From Echinicola rosea (GTDB taxonomy: Bacteria > Bacteroidota > Bacteroidia > Cytophagales > Cyclobacteriaceae): 64,000 nt of DNA. A program made the position numbers and the translations under genes. Within the stretch, counting starts at the first letter, position 1, and every line of letters starts with the position of its first letter. The stretch lies in NCBI RefSeq assembly GCF_005281475.1, contig NZ_CP040106.1, positions 4,492,501-4,556,500 on the forward strand, read 5' to 3'. Of the stretch, positions 53,268-62,456 are shown piece after piece. The notes under the pieces are model-generated. The model did not search any database. It was not told where the DNA came from and saw only the letters and a program-made list of their open reading frames with translations.

Positions 53268-54203
53268 ATGAATACGGCCATTAAAGAAACCCAATTTGAA
53301 TTCCCGAATCAAACTGGTTTTTACAAAGGAAAAGTCCGGGATGTTTACATGTTTGAGGATAAGATCGCGGTGGTCGCCTCTGACAGGATCTCCGCATTTG
53401 ATGTGGTCCTACCCCTGCCCATTCCTTTTAAAGGCCAAGTGCTGAACCAGATCGCGGCCAAATTTCTGGCCGCCACAGCTGACATCGTCCCCAACTGGGT
53501 GATATCCACGCCAGATCCGAATGTAACGATCGGCAAAAAGTGCGAGCCATTCAAAGTGGAAATGGTCATCAGGGGTTATCTCGCAGGCCATGCTTGGAGG
53601 GAATACCGGGATGGTAAAAGGAGCATTTGTGGGGTAAGCCTACCGGAAGGCCTAAAAGAAAATGACAAATTGCCCGAGCCCATCATCACCCCTACCACCA
53701 AGGCAGATGAAGGGCATGATGAGGACATCAGCAGAGAGGACATTTTGGCCACTGGCATCGTCAGTGCCGAGGATTACGCCATTCTGGAAAAATATACCCG
53801 GGCGCTTTTTCTCAGAGGTACTGAAATGGCCGCCGAAAAAGGGCTCATCCTTGTGGACACCAAATATGAATTTGGAAAAGCAGATGGTATTATCTACCTG
53901 ATCGATGAAGTGCATACACCGGATTCCTCGCGATATTTCTATGCCGAAGGATATGAAGATAGGCAAGAGACCAATCAGCCCCAAAAGCAACTTTCCAAAG
54001 AATTTGTACGGCAATGGCTAATTGCCAATGATTTCCAAGGCAAAGAAGGCCAGAAAATCCCCAATATGCCCAATAAAATTGTAAATGATATTTCCGACCG
54101 TTATATTGAGCTTTATGAGATGATTACTGGTGAGGATTTCCATAAAGCAGACAATACCGATATGATGGACAGGATAAGGAAATCCATTGAAGAACACATT
54201 TGA
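53268..54203 (+). CDS. purC: SAICAR synthase
   Basis: The 311-residue enzyme forms SAICAR from CAIR and aspartate in purine synthesis. Typical blocks are [79 protein letters not shown] and [20 protein letters not shown] with [11 protein letters not shown]. It is a separate gene with no purine neighbours. Confidence 0.95.
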   Translation: MNTAIKETQFEFPNQTGFYKGKVRDVYMFEDKIAVVASDRISAFDVVLPLPIPFKGQVLNQIAAKFLAATADIVPNWVISTPDPNVTIGKKCEPFKVEMVIRGYLAGHAWREYRDGKRSICGVSLPEGLKENDKLPEPIITPTTKADEGHDEDISREDILATGIVSAEDYAILEKYTRALFLRGTEMAAEKGLILVDTKYEFGKADGIIYLIDEVHTPDSSRYFYAEGYEDRQETNQPQKQLSKEFVRQWLIANDFQGKEGQKIPNMPNKIVNDISDRYIELYEMITGEDFHKADNTDMMDRIRKSIEEHI

Positions 54204-54258
54204 TTTCCAAAATTCCCAATCACAAAAGGCCTAAATGGGCCATAAAAAAAACTAAAAA

Positions 54259-54642
54259 ATGAAATACGCAGTAGATAAAAAAGAGCAATACGTAATATTT
54301 ACCTTGCAGGAAGAAAAGTTGGATTCCCCGCTTTCTCCCGTGCTCAAGTCAGAACTATTGACCGTCCATGCTGAGGGCTATAAAAACCTCGTCCTGGACA
54401 TGAGCCACGTAAAGTATGCCGACTCCAGCGGACTGAGTGCCTTATTGGTGGGACACCGTGCTTTTAGCGAAGACGGCGGCATCTTTATCATCTCAGCCCC
54501 CCAAGACCATGTCACCAAACTTATCAAAATCTCCATGCTGGACAAAGTCATGAATGTAGTGGACTCGATCGAAATTGCAGCTGACAAGATCTTTATGCAC
54601 GAGATCGATGGAAATAAGGAAGAGGAAGAAGAGGAAAACTAA
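54259..54642 (+). CDS. STAS-domain anti-sigma factor antagonist
   Basis: The 127-residue protein has a single STAS domain. The phosphorylatable Ser lies in HVKYADSSGLSALLVGHRA, the usual DSSG motif of SpoIIAA-like proteins. An acidic tail (NKEEEEEEN) is extra. It would be controlled by a serine kinase, which is not encoded nearby. It ends 2 bp before the RNase Z start codon, so the two genes are likely cotranscribed. Confidence 0.88.
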   Translation: MKYAVDKKEQYVIFTLQEEKLDSPLSPVLKSELLTVHAEGYKNLVLDMSHVKYADSSGLSALLVGHRAFSEDGGIFIISAPQDHVTKLIKISMLDKVMNVVDSIEIAADKIFMHEIDGNKEEEEEEN

Positions 54643-54644
54643 TA

Positions 54645-55556
54645 TTGGAATTTTCGGTTACCATTTTAGGGGCTAATTCGGCCATTCCTGCCCACGACAG
54701 GAACCAGACTTCCCAGATCATCACCCTAGGTAGTAAATTGCTGATGATCGACTGTGGGGAGGCCACCCAAATCCAGTTGCAGCGCTTCAAAATACGGTCG
54801 TTTAAGATCGATCACATCTTTATATCACACTTACATGGAGATCACTACCTCGGACTGATGGGCGTGATCTCCACCTTTCACCTTAACAAGCGCAAAACCC
54901 CACTGACCATTTACGGCCCCCGAGGATTGGACGAGATCATCACCACCCAACTTAAATACGGCAATACGAAGCTTAATTATCCCCTTCATTTTGTCCGGAC
55001 AGATCCCGACCAGAAGCAGTTGCTGGTGGATGCCAAAAAGTTTATGGTCTATAGTTTTCCGCTAAAACACCGTTTGCCCTGCACGGGCTTTCTGGTGGTG
55101 GAAAAACCCGGTCTCCGGCATATCATCAAGGAAAAGCTCTTGGAGCAACCTTTAAGCATCCCTGCCATCAACGTCCTCAAACACGGTAAGGACTATACCG
55201 ATAAAGAAGGCAATGTATTTACCGTCGAGGAATTTACCCGTCCACCAAATCCGATCCGGAAATATGCCTTCTGCTCGGACACCATTTTCGACCAAACGCT
55301 GGTGCCGTACCTGAAAGAAGTGGATTTGCTGTACCATGAATCCACCTTTATGGAAGCCGAGTGTGCCAGGGCCGAGGAGACCTATCACTGTACCGCCAGC
55401 CAAGCCGCTACCATCGCCAAAAAGGCCAATGTCAAGCAATTGCTCTTGGGCCACTATTCCACACGCTATGTGGAGCTGGAGCCCTTATGGGAGGAAGCAA
55501 GCCAGGTATTTGACCGCTGCCAGCTCAGCATCGAAGGAGAAACCTATCACCTTTAG
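54645..55556 (+). CDS. rnz: Ribonuclease Z
   Basis: The 303-residue metallo-beta-lactamase-fold endonuclease trims tRNA 3' ends. The start is TTG at 54645, supported because RNase Z begins M.F.VTILG.S and this frame reads EFSVTILGANSAIP right there. The zinc motif SHLHGDH is at 61-67; further ligands lie in LKHRLPCTGF, CSDTIFDQ and LLGHYSTRY. It follows the STAS gene with 2 bp between. Confidence 0.95.
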   Translation: MEFSVTILGANSAIPAHDRNQTSQIITLGSKLLMIDCGEATQIQLQRFKIRSFKIDHIFISHLHGDHYLGLMGVISTFHLNKRKTPLTIYGPRGLDEIITTQLKYGNTKLNYPLHFVRTDPDQKQLLVDAKKFMVYSFPLKHRLPCTGFLVVEKPGLRHIIKEKLLEQPLSIPAINVLKHGKDYTDKEGNVFTVEEFTRPPNPIRKYAFCSDTIFDQTLVPYLKEVDLLYHESTFMEAECARAEETYHCTASQAATIAKKANVKQLLLGHYSTRYVELEPLWEEASQVFDRCQLSIEGETYHL

Positions 55557-55559
55557 CCT

Positions 55560-56360
55560 ATGTCAGCCACCAACGACCAAACTTTCCAAAGCAAAAAAAC
55601 CACCCTTTTTATCGTGCTCAGTGGCATATTTCTGACCAATGCCATCCTGGCCGAAATCATCGGAGTGAAAATATTTTCTGGGGAAGCCACCGTGGGCCTG
55701 GAGCCCGCCCATTGGACATTCTTTGGGGAATATGTGCTGGACTTTAACCTTACCGCTGGAGCGGTGATCTGGCCGGTGGTCTTTATCACCACGGACATCA
55801 TCAATGAGTATTTTGGCAAAAAAGGAGTACGCAAAATCAGTTTCCTCACGGCGGGCTTTATTGCCTATGCGTTTATTTTCATTGCCATCGTTACCGCCTT
55901 GCCTCCGGCAGCATTCTGGCTGGATGTCAACAGCACTGATCCCAATGGCAACCCGTTCAACATAGAATATGCCTTTGATGTCATCTTCCGGCAAGGTTTG
56001 GGAATCATCATCGGCTCCTTGACTGCATTCTTGTTGGGGCAGCTGATTGACGTGTTTGTCTTCCAAAAACTCCGCAAAATCACCGGTGCCAAAATGATCT
56101 GGCTACGTGCCACCGGCTCCACCTTGGTCTCCCAGCTGATCGACTCTTTCGTGGTACTGGGCATCGCTTTTTATGTCTTTGGCAACTGGTCCATCGAGCA
56201 GCTGATCTCCGTGGGCATCATCAACTACATTTACAAATTTACCGTCGCCATCATCCTCACGCCCCTACTCTACCTCGGACACAATATCATCGACAACTAC
56301 CTCGGCAAAGAATACGCCGAACGAATGGCTGAAGAAGCCGCTGGGAACACTTCTTTTTGA
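55560..56360 (+). CDS. Queuosine precursor transporter (YhhQ/VUT family)
   Basis: The 266-residue inner-membrane protein has about six helices. Family blocks are FIVLSGIFLTNAILAEIIGV, TAGAVIWPVVFITTDIINEYFGK (quoted in part), RQGLGIIIGSLTAFLLGQLIDVFVF-like and SQLIDSFVVLGIAFY. It imports preQ0/preQ1 or a related base used for tRNA queuosine. It starts 3 bp after rnz and probably shares its transcript. Confidence 0.9.
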   Translation: MSATNDQTFQSKKTTLFIVLSGIFLTNAILAEIIGVKIFSGEATVGLEPAHWTFFGEYVLDFNLTAGAVIWPVVFITTDIINEYFGKKGVRKISFLTAGFIAYAFIFIAIVTALPPAAFWLDVNSTDPNGNPFNIEYAFDVIFRQGLGIIIGSLTAFLLGQLIDVFVFQKLRKITGAKMIWLRATGSTLVSQLIDSFVVLGIAFYVFGNWSIEQLISVGIINYIYKFTVAIILTPLLYLGHNIIDNYLGKEYAERMAEEAAGNTSF

Positions 56361-56401
56361 GGTATGTCGTCGTTCGTATTGATTCTATTTGATATATAGC
56401 A

Positions 56402-56443
56402 CGCATTTGAAATGCGGGCTTCTGAGATAGGCATTTGCAATGC
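56402..56443. repeat. Palindromic repeat units
   Basis: CGCATTT-G-AAATGCG (56402-56416) and GCATT-TGC-AATGC (56431-56443), common as dispersed units in Bacteroidota. They may also end the rnz-transporter transcript. No gene lies between 56360 and 56553. Confidence 0.5.
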
Positions 56444-56552
56444 AACTCCTAAACCAACTGAGTAAGGGGGATTTTGATTTGGCTTGTTATAAAACCGATT
56501 CAATACAAACCTCCTAATCAAACAAAAAAATCAGATTAGCGTAACTATTATC

Positions 56553-56957
56553 ATGAGAAGGTTCATCCTATTATCATTTTTGATTTCATTGGCTCACTTT
56601 TCTTGGGCCCAGCAGGAAAAGACAATTCCTGAAGATAACAATAAAATCCCCAGGTCCAATATGATTTGTAGAGTAACCGTTTCACTTCAGCCCACAGACC
56701 ATTTTCTGGCAGACAGTATTCCCAAAACAGACTTTTATGAGAAAATGGTCACAGAAATCGATGAAACGCTTAACATTAATGGGAAAACGAACACCGTACC
56801 GTTAATTATAATCGATGGTGTACCTTCTAAAATCGCAGATCTAAACAAGTATACGGAAACAGAAATTGGACAGTACCAAATACTATCCCACCCAAGTAGT
56901 ACAGCAATCTTCGGAAGCAGGGGAGACGACGGTGTGGTCTTGATCAAAACAAACTAA
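56553..56957 (+). CDS. Secreted plug-like domain protein
   Basis: The 134-residue protein has a signal peptide (FILLSFLISLAHFSWA, then QQEK). The C-terminal half, VPLIIIDGVPSKIADL.. and ..STAIFGSRGDDGVVLIKTN, resembles the plug of TonB receptors (..IDGV....D...I.VL....AIYG..G.NGVI.ITT). It is related in pattern to the two modules at the end of the first gene. Free-standing, it could contact TonB or TonB receptors. Function unknown. Confidence 0.75.
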   Translation: MRRFILLSFLISLAHFSWAQQEKTIPEDNNKIPRSNMICRVTVSLQPTDHFLADSIPKTDFYEKMVTEIDETLNINGKTNTVPLIIIDGVPSKIADLNKYTETEIGQYQILSHPSSTAIFGSRGDDGVVLIKTN

Positions 56958-56989
56958 GAATCACTGAATAACCTGAAATCAAAGAAAAC

Positions 56990-57418
56990 ATGAGCAAACA
57001 CCTTGATGCAAGGCCTGAAGCAGGGAAGGAATTTTATCAGACCTTTCACGACAAAGGAAAAGTAGTGATGCTGAACTTACTTAAATTTAGGGCAACAGCT
57101 GACTATACCAACTTAGAAGAATTAAAACCTGGCAAGGAAATCAGCGGAGAAGATGCTTACCAATTGTATATGGAAAGTACTTTACCTGAATTAAAGAAAG
57201 CAGGAAGCCGGATTATCTATTATGGAAAGAGCCGACACTTTCTGATTGGCCCCGGCTCTGAAAGATGGGATGCCGTTCTGTTAGTTGAACACGAGTCTGT
57301 TTTGAAGTTCATGGAATTGGCCCAAAGTCCGGACTATCTAAAAAAAGCGGGACACCGAACAGCAGCATTGGAAGATTCTAGGTTATTACCATCAAATGAA
57401 ATGAAAGACTATATGTAG
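56990..57418 (+). CDS. DUF1330 family protein
   Basis: The 142-residue cytoplasmic protein has the dimeric ferredoxin-like fold of DUF1330: VVMLNLLKFRATADYTNLEE, YMESTLPELKKAGSRIIYYG, DAVLLVEHESVLKFMELAQS and LKKAGHRTAALEDSRLLPS. The 32-bp gap to the plug-like gene might make them one unit. No activity is known. Confidence 0.88.
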   Translation: MSKHLDARPEAGKEFYQTFHDKGKVVMLNLLKFRATADYTNLEELKPGKEISGEDAYQLYMESTLPELKKAGSRIIYYGKSRHFLIGPGSERWDAVLLVEHESVLKFMELAQSPDYLKKAGHRTAALEDSRLLPSNEMKDYM

Positions 57419-57792
57419 CGACTATGATTTCGTTACGTGCGAAGAACAAACAATGAATGTGATACACACGTAACCGGTGAGGTTCTTAAGGGGATTAAGT
57501 TGGGAATTTGTAGGGGCTGGAGGTTGGAAAAATCAAAATTGCAGAATCCCGTCCCGATAATGCTTTTTCTTTAGAGAATCATTTTGACACGGAGCAACTA
57601 CTTCCCCACACAAGGAAGCCCGATAGAGACAAGCACAGACTTTTCGTCCTCTGGATTATTTTGGTATCATCGACACCTGACACCAATGCTAGGTACACAC
57701 AATGCATATGATGTTCATAGCTGCTAAACGAAGTGAAATTTCAATATTTATTCGTAAATTAAAATTTCAGACATTGGAAAAACCTTTAAACA
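57419..57792. other. Gene-free gap
   Basis: No coding frame, hairpin or repeat was found in these 374 bp. A short GACACCTGACACC repeat is the only structure seen. Confidence 0.5.
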
Positions 57793-58101
57793 ATGATAGT
57801 TAAAACAGCACAGTCACCTACCTTGAACGAATTAATTGAGGTTTTAAAGAGCCAGTTCTCCAATTACTCTGTTTATACGTTTGACTCTAAGCCTCAAAAG
57901 AGTATAATCGTACAGAAATCAGCCGTTATTGGCGCACAAATAACCATTTTAGATAACGAAATAATAGTTGATGCATGTTGTTCTAACATTTTTGTATCAG
58001 CCTTAATTGGTCTTATAAGTACAATTTTTCCTCCCTATCTTAATTTCGAAATGAAGATCACAGATTTCTTGAAAAATAAGTACACTCGACAATATTTATA
58101 A
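57793..58101 (+). CDS. Hypothetical small protein
   Basis: The 102-residue protein has an alpha/beta N-terminal half (TLNELIEVLKSQFSNYSVYT) and one hydrophobic segment (IFVSALIGLISTIFPPYL, ~65-82) that may be membrane-associated. It is AT-rich. No family is recognised. It is 155 bp upstream of the DUF488 gene on the same strand. Confidence 0.55.
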   Translation: MIVKTAQSPTLNELIEVLKSQFSNYSVYTFDSKPQKSIIVQKSAVIGAQITILDNEIIVDACCSNIFVSALIGLISTIFPPYLNFEMKITDFLKNKYTRQYL

Positions 58102-58256
58102 GCTGCTCAAAAAGTCAACACACAAAACGGCTCATTTTGTTTTTTTTTGCCGATACACTGATCTGAAAACTTGGCTACGATACTTAATCCAAGTTTAGTA
58201 ATGACAATAATTGTAGCTACTTAGGAATAAATTTGGAATCGAAGTAACTTTGGAAA

Positions 58257-59141
58257 ATGTTCTATAGACGAAAAATAATACTTGGGTTGATCGAGCTACT
58301 TGGTGGAGAAGTAGAAAAATTACGTTTACAAAAACTACTATTTCTATACACAGAGAAAAAGCCGCAGGCTGAGTACGATTTTATACCATATAAATATGGT
58401 TGTTATTCTTACTCTGCAAAAGCCGATGTAAATACCATGATCAAAAAAGGGTATTTGATTGAGACGGAAAACAAGTATTCTAAAATGGACACTTACAACT
58501 ATTTTGAAAAGTTGAAACAAACAGACGCAACACTATTGCAACAAGTAGTCTCCGATTATGGACAAATGAGCAGCAATGCACTAATCAAGCATACCTATTT
58601 AAATTTCCCTTTTTATGCCATTCGGAGTACCATTGCCAATGAAATATTGCCAGGACAATTATATGAACGTATAGAAAAAGCAATGCCTAAAGATGAAGAA
58701 ACTACTCTGTTCACAATTGGCTACGAAGGTATCTCCCTAGAAAAATACTTGCAAAAGCTTGTCAAGAATAATGTCAAGCTTTTAGTTGATGTTCGAAAAA
58801 ATCCGCTGAGTATGAAGTTTGGATTTAGCAAAACATTGTTAAAGAGGTATTGTAACAGCTTGGGCATTGAATATTTACACATTCCTGAAGTAGGTATTAA
58901 CTCAGACAAACGGCAAAAATTGGAAGTACAAGCAGATTATGATCGATTGTTTGCCGATTACAAAAAAACAACATTGTCTGAAACGAGCAAATCACAGGAG
59001 CAAATTTTAGGATCATTAAGACAATACAAGCGAATTGCACTTACCTGTTTTGAAGCAGAACCATGTCAGTGTCATCGTTCACATTTAGCAGAAGCTTTAA
59101 TGAAGTCTCCAGACTTTAGTTATTCATTAAAACATCTGTAA
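58257..59141 (+). CDS. DUF488 protein with SocA/Panacea-like N-terminal domain
   Basis: The 294-residue protein is a fusion. Residues ~1-140 (LGGEVEKLRLQKLLFLYTEK, YDFIPYKYGCYSYSAKADVN) resemble the DUF4065/Panacea fold of SocA-type antitoxins (weak, by eye). Residues ~150-290 are DUF488: TLFTIGYEGISLEKYLQKLV, LLVDVRKNPLSMKFGFSKTL, YLHIPEVGINSDKRQKL, and a C-terminal CFEAEPCQCHRSHLAEAL cysteine/histidine motif. The next gene starts 1 bp later. A TAACTTTG sits just before the start. Confidence 0.8.
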   Translation: MFYRRKIILGLIELLGGEVEKLRLQKLLFLYTEKKPQAEYDFIPYKYGCYSYSAKADVNTMIKKGYLIETENKYSKMDTYNYFEKLKQTDATLLQQVVSDYGQMSSNALIKHTYLNFPFYAIRSTIANEILPGQLYERIEKAMPKDEETTLFTIGYEGISLEKYLQKLVKNNVKLLVDVRKNPLSMKFGFSKTLLKRYCNSLGIEYLHIPEVGINSDKRQKLEVQADYDRLFADYKKTTLSETSKSQEQILGSLRQYKRIALTCFEAEPCQCHRSHLAEALMKSPDFSYSLKHL

Positions 59142-59142
59142 A

Positions 59143-59955
59143 ATGACTTTAACAAGAGTTCTCATTACCGTAAAAACCTACCCTACTATCTCTTCAAAAT
59201 ATGATGAGTTGGTTTGTACTGCAGGTTTTCGGGAAGATGGAACTTGGGTTAGAATTTATCCTGTCCCTTTTCGCAAGCGCACTTACACCGAACAATATAA
59301 GAAATACGATTGGATTGAATTAAACTTGGTTAAAAACACCAGTGATTTCCGTCCTGAAAGTTATAGACCTGCAACTTTAGAAACGGAAATAAATGTGATT
59401 GGCCACATTGATACTGCCAGAAACTGGGAAGAACGGAAAAAACTCTGCTTAGGCAAGATATACTACAACTTGTCTGAACTCATCGCAGAAGCCAAAGACA
59501 AAAACATTGGTACATCATTAGCCGTATTCAAGCCGACAGAGATTTTGGATTTCTATGTTGAACCTGTTGATAGAGATTGGAGTCAAAAGAAATTAGATGT
59601 GCTTTTACAATTGAACCTTTTTGAGGCCAATAAAAAGGGGCAATTCGAAGTAGTCAAGAAGTTACCGTATAAGTTCAAATTTAGATTTAAAGACAATCAA
59701 GGGAAAGAAAGTAACATGATGATTGAAGACTGGGAAACGGGGCAGTTATTTTGGAAGTGTTTAGCAAGACATGAAGGAAATGAGCAAAGGGCTATTGAAG
59801 ATGTTCGTCAGAAATACTTTAAAGATTTTGCCATGACCAAAGACCTTCATTTTTACTTGGGAACCACACAGAAAAACCATTTCGTTTCGCACAATCCCTT
59901 TATGATTATTGGAACTTTTCATCCGAAAATTGAGACTCAAATGAAGCTGTTCTAA
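59143..59955 (+). CDS. Unknown protein paired with DUF488
   Basis: The 270-residue soluble protein opens RVLITVKTYPTISSKYDELV then CTAGFREDGTWVRIYPVPFR, and later has DWETGQLFWKCLARHEGNEQ and HFYLGTTQKNHFVSHNPFMI. The core looks like a nucleic-acid- or nucleotide-binding alpha/beta fold, but no catalytic residues can be assigned. One base separates it from DUF488, so the two are surely cotranscribed. This gene type tends to accompany DUF488 in my recollection; that needs checking. Confidence 0.7.
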   Translation: MTLTRVLITVKTYPTISSKYDELVCTAGFREDGTWVRIYPVPFRKRTYTEQYKKYDWIELNLVKNTSDFRPESYRPATLETEINVIGHIDTARNWEERKKLCLGKIYYNLSELIAEAKDKNIGTSLAVFKPTEILDFYVEPVDRDWSQKKLDVLLQLNLFEANKKGQFEVVKKLPYKFKFRFKDNQGKESNMMIEDWETGQLFWKCLARHEGNEQRAIEDVRQKYFKDFAMTKDLHFYLGTTQKNHFVSHNPFMIIGTFHPKIETQMKLF

Positions 59956-60219
59956 TTCCAGCCCTCAATAGTCGCACACCGTTTCAAGATTAGATACCTA
60001 AAAGGTGATTTTAATACCACACTCGCTAAAAAAACCATTAAATATTTTATAAATACATCATTTGTAAGTATTTGGAGAAATAGTTCATAGTTTAAGCAAA
60101 ATTCACTACTTTTTACTTAATTAATTTTTGGATTCCCATTCAAAATTGTTTTACTTCATCTATTATTTGCTAAGTAACCGTTTGCCACATAAAAATGTTG
60201 CCTACAAACTGATAAAATC

Positions 60220-60445
60220 ATGGATCAAACCATCACCAATTTCTCATCTGGATTGGCTTTTGGCAAGTATCGATACTGTTCATCATAGGGGTTTGGATAT
60301 ATTGCCTAATCGACATTTTAAAAAATAGGTTCGAGCAAAATGACAAGTTGATTTGGGCATTGGCAGTGATATTTCTTCCGCTATTGGGATCAGTCCTATA
60401 CCTAATCATCGGTAAAAATAAAAAACTAGAACAAACAGAAAATTA
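60220..60445 (+). pseudogene. PLDc_N-domain small membrane protein, frameshifted
   Basis: ATG at 60220 reads MDQTITNF, then the phase shifts: the rest of the protein, from about 60240, is in another frame as LIWIGFWQVSILFIIGVWIY and LIDILKNRFEQNDKLIWALA, ending with a second helix VIFLPLLGSVLYLIIGK. That is the phospholipase D nuclease N-terminal domain. From ATG to stop is 226 nt, one base too many for a continuous frame. No other start is available. A sequencing error is possible. Confidence 0.65.
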
Positions 60446-60566
60446 GTTCGAGTTAAATCAGAAGTCCAATATCAGGGTAAAGGATTTTACCATATTGGGT
60501 ATTGCAACCCGTCTAGTCTGCATTTTGAATACAGACTTTCAGGAAAAGTATTTGCAACTCCTTCCC

Positions 60567-61562
60567 TTACTGTCCCTTCTTACCCCTCTCAGCCAACTGC
60601 TGGGCTATGATGCTGCCAGTCACCAACTGCAAAGCGTGGTAAAGCATCAGGGGAAGTAGGACCACCCCAAAAGTCACCGGATCAGGAAAGAGGACTTTGC
60701 CCATGGCTGCACCTTGGATCAGGGATTTCTTGGAGCCGCAAAAAAGCACCGTAATCTGATCGGCCCGGTCAAAGCCCATGAGCCTCCCCATCCCATACAT
60801 CAAGGATACCATCACCAGAAATAGCAGCAACATCATTCCTCCCAATCCTACCAAAAACGCCCAGCTTCTCCCCTCAAACATCCCCCTGCCCACTGCGGCA
60901 GAGAAAGCCGAAAAAACAATCATCAAGATGATAGACTGGTCAAGGTTTTTGAGTGCGGTGCTGTGCCTATTGACCCAAGGCCCCAAGACGCGATGCAAAA
61001 GAAAACCTCCCATCACCGGAAACAACACCTGCAGGCTCAGCTGCCAAAAGGTATTCAACAGGTCAAAGGTCATCTCACTTCCTTCCAAGAACAATTCCAT
61101 CCAAATGGGCGTAATAAAAATCCCTACCATGCTGGAAATGCTGGCATTGAAGATGGCGGCGGGGATATTGCCCCCCGCGATGGATACCATGACCACCGAT
61201 GCCGATACCGTGGATGGCAATGCCGAAAGGTACAGCGCTCCCAGCCACATGGGATCATCGCCTGCGCCGACGATGGTCTTCACCATCATGACCACCGCCG
61301 GAAACACCAGAAAAGTGGTGCTCTGGATCAGCAGGTGCAATCGCCAATTGGCCAATCCGGCTTTTAGCTTTACAGGATCCATCTTTACGCCATAAAAGAA
61401 AAATATCACCGACACCCCATAATGCGTGATCTCCTTAAACGGAATCATGCTGTCCTCTGCCCCCAACTCTGGGAATATATTGGCCAAGACAATTGTCCCT
61501 ATCAAGGCCAGAAAAAAACCGTTGAGACCGGCTTTGGTGAGGATCTTTTTAAGTTGACTCAT
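60567..61562 (-). CDS. SBF-like (bile acid:sodium symporter superfamily) transporter
   Basis: The 331-residue inner-membrane protein has about ten helices, with HYGVSVIFFFYGVKMDPVKLKAGLANWRLHL-type start (HYGVSVIFFFYGVKMDP), LYLSALPSTVSASVVMVSIA and GGNIPAAIFNASISSMVGIF in the central helix-breaker regions, and a second VLFCGSKKSLIQGAAMG with KVLFPDPVTFG. This is the DUF4137/SBF-like branch, YfeH-type. The substrate is unknown. It is on the same strand as trmH, 132 bp downstream. Confidence 0.92.
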   Translation of the reverse strand: MSQLKKILTKAGLNGFFLALIGTIVLANIFPELGAEDSMIPFKEITHYGVSVIFFFYGVKMDPVKLKAGLANWRLHLLIQSTTFLVFPAVVMMVKTIVGAGDDPMWLGALYLSALPSTVSASVVMVSIAGGNIPAAIFNASISSMVGIFITPIWMELFLEGSEMTFDLLNTFWQLSLQVLFPVMGGFLLHRVLGPWVNRHSTALKNLDQSIILMIVFSAFSAAVGRGMFEGRSWAFLVGLGGMMLLLFLVMVSLMYGMGRLMGFDRADQITVLFCGSKKSLIQGAAMGKVLFPDPVTFGVVLLPLMLYHALQLVTGSIIAQQLAERGKKGQ

Positions 61563-61694
61563 TCCTTTACTGGTTAATGGTTACTAGCTTTACTGGTACA
61601 CATTGCATACTGGTTACTCCTAACTGATCACTGGTTTACTTGTATTGGTGCCGACCCTGCTTACTTCCTTTAAAGCGCCGAAGCCGCTTAAGAC

Positions 61695-62441
61695 TCAATG
61701 CCCACCTCTCCTAAAATTATCACAAATTACAGCAGTGGCAATGGCCACATTAAGGGATTCGGCATGGCCAAATGATGGAATGGTCAGCTTCTGGCTAACC
61801 AATGCCTCCAGCCGGGGACTGATTCCTTTGGCCTCATTGCCCATCAGGATGATTCCCGCTGGTACCAACGTGCTCCTATGGATGTCCTCTCCCTCCAAAA
61901 ACGCCCCATAAATGGGTAGTGCCTGCTGGGGCAGGTAGGCTTCAAGGTCGGTATAAAAAAAAGACACCCGCGTAAAAGAACCCATGCTGGAATGAAGCAC
62001 TTTGGGATTATAAAAATCGGCCGTTTGTGAAGAAAGCACCAGCTTATGGATACCATACCAGTCGGCGATCCGGATGATGGTGCCTAGATTTCCTGGGTCA
62101 CGCACATCGTCCAGTGCAATGGCCAGTTCCCCTTCTTCGATATCAAATGGTGTATTTTTCTTAAGCTTGGCTACTGCCAAGGCTGCGTCGTTGGTTTGAA
62201 AAGAGCCTGCAGACTCCAAGGTCTTTGGGGACACTTCATAGCTGGCCGCATTGCAGGAACTGATCAGCTGGGAATGTTGCTCTTGGTATTTGGCAGTATA
62301 AAGAAGATGCGTAACTTCAAAATCCGAATGCAGTAATTCCGTTACATTCTTGGCTCCTTCCACAAAAAAAACGCCTTCCTGTTTACGGAATTTTTTCTGT
62401 TGCAAGGATTTAATAAACTTAACTGTATTTTTGCTGATCAT
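61695..62441 (-). CDS. TrmH/SpoU-family RNA 2'-O-methyltransferase
   Basis: The 248-residue enzyme transfers a methyl group from SAM to a ribose in rRNA or tRNA. The N-terminal substrate-binding domain has FIKSLQQKKFRKQEGVFFVE (~8-27), and the SPOUT core has ALDDVRDPGNLGTIIRIADW, IILMGNEAKGISPRL and LTIPSFGHAESLNVAIATAV, the three family motifs. The start is the ATG at 62441; a TTG at 62450 is possible but lies almost on the divergent gene. Only 15 bp separate the two starts. Confidence 0.93.
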   Translation of the reverse strand: MISKNTVKFIKSLQQKKFRKQEGVFFVEGAKNVTELLHSDFEVTHLLYTAKYQEQHSQLISSCNAASYEVSPKTLESAGSFQTNDAALAVAKLKKNTPFDIEEGELAIALDDVRDPGNLGTIIRIADWYGIHKLVLSSQTADFYNPKVLHSSMGSFTRVSFFYTDLEAYLPQQALPIYGAFLEGEDIHRSTLVPAGIILMGNEAKGISPRLEALVSQKLTIPSFGHAESLNVAIATAVICDNFRRGGH

Positions 62442-62456
62442 TAAGGTCAATCAATT

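Noticed and set aside
60128..60328. 66-codon ORF before the PLDc_N gene
   Set aside because: It has a low-quality sequence and overlaps the start of PLDc_N in a different frame.
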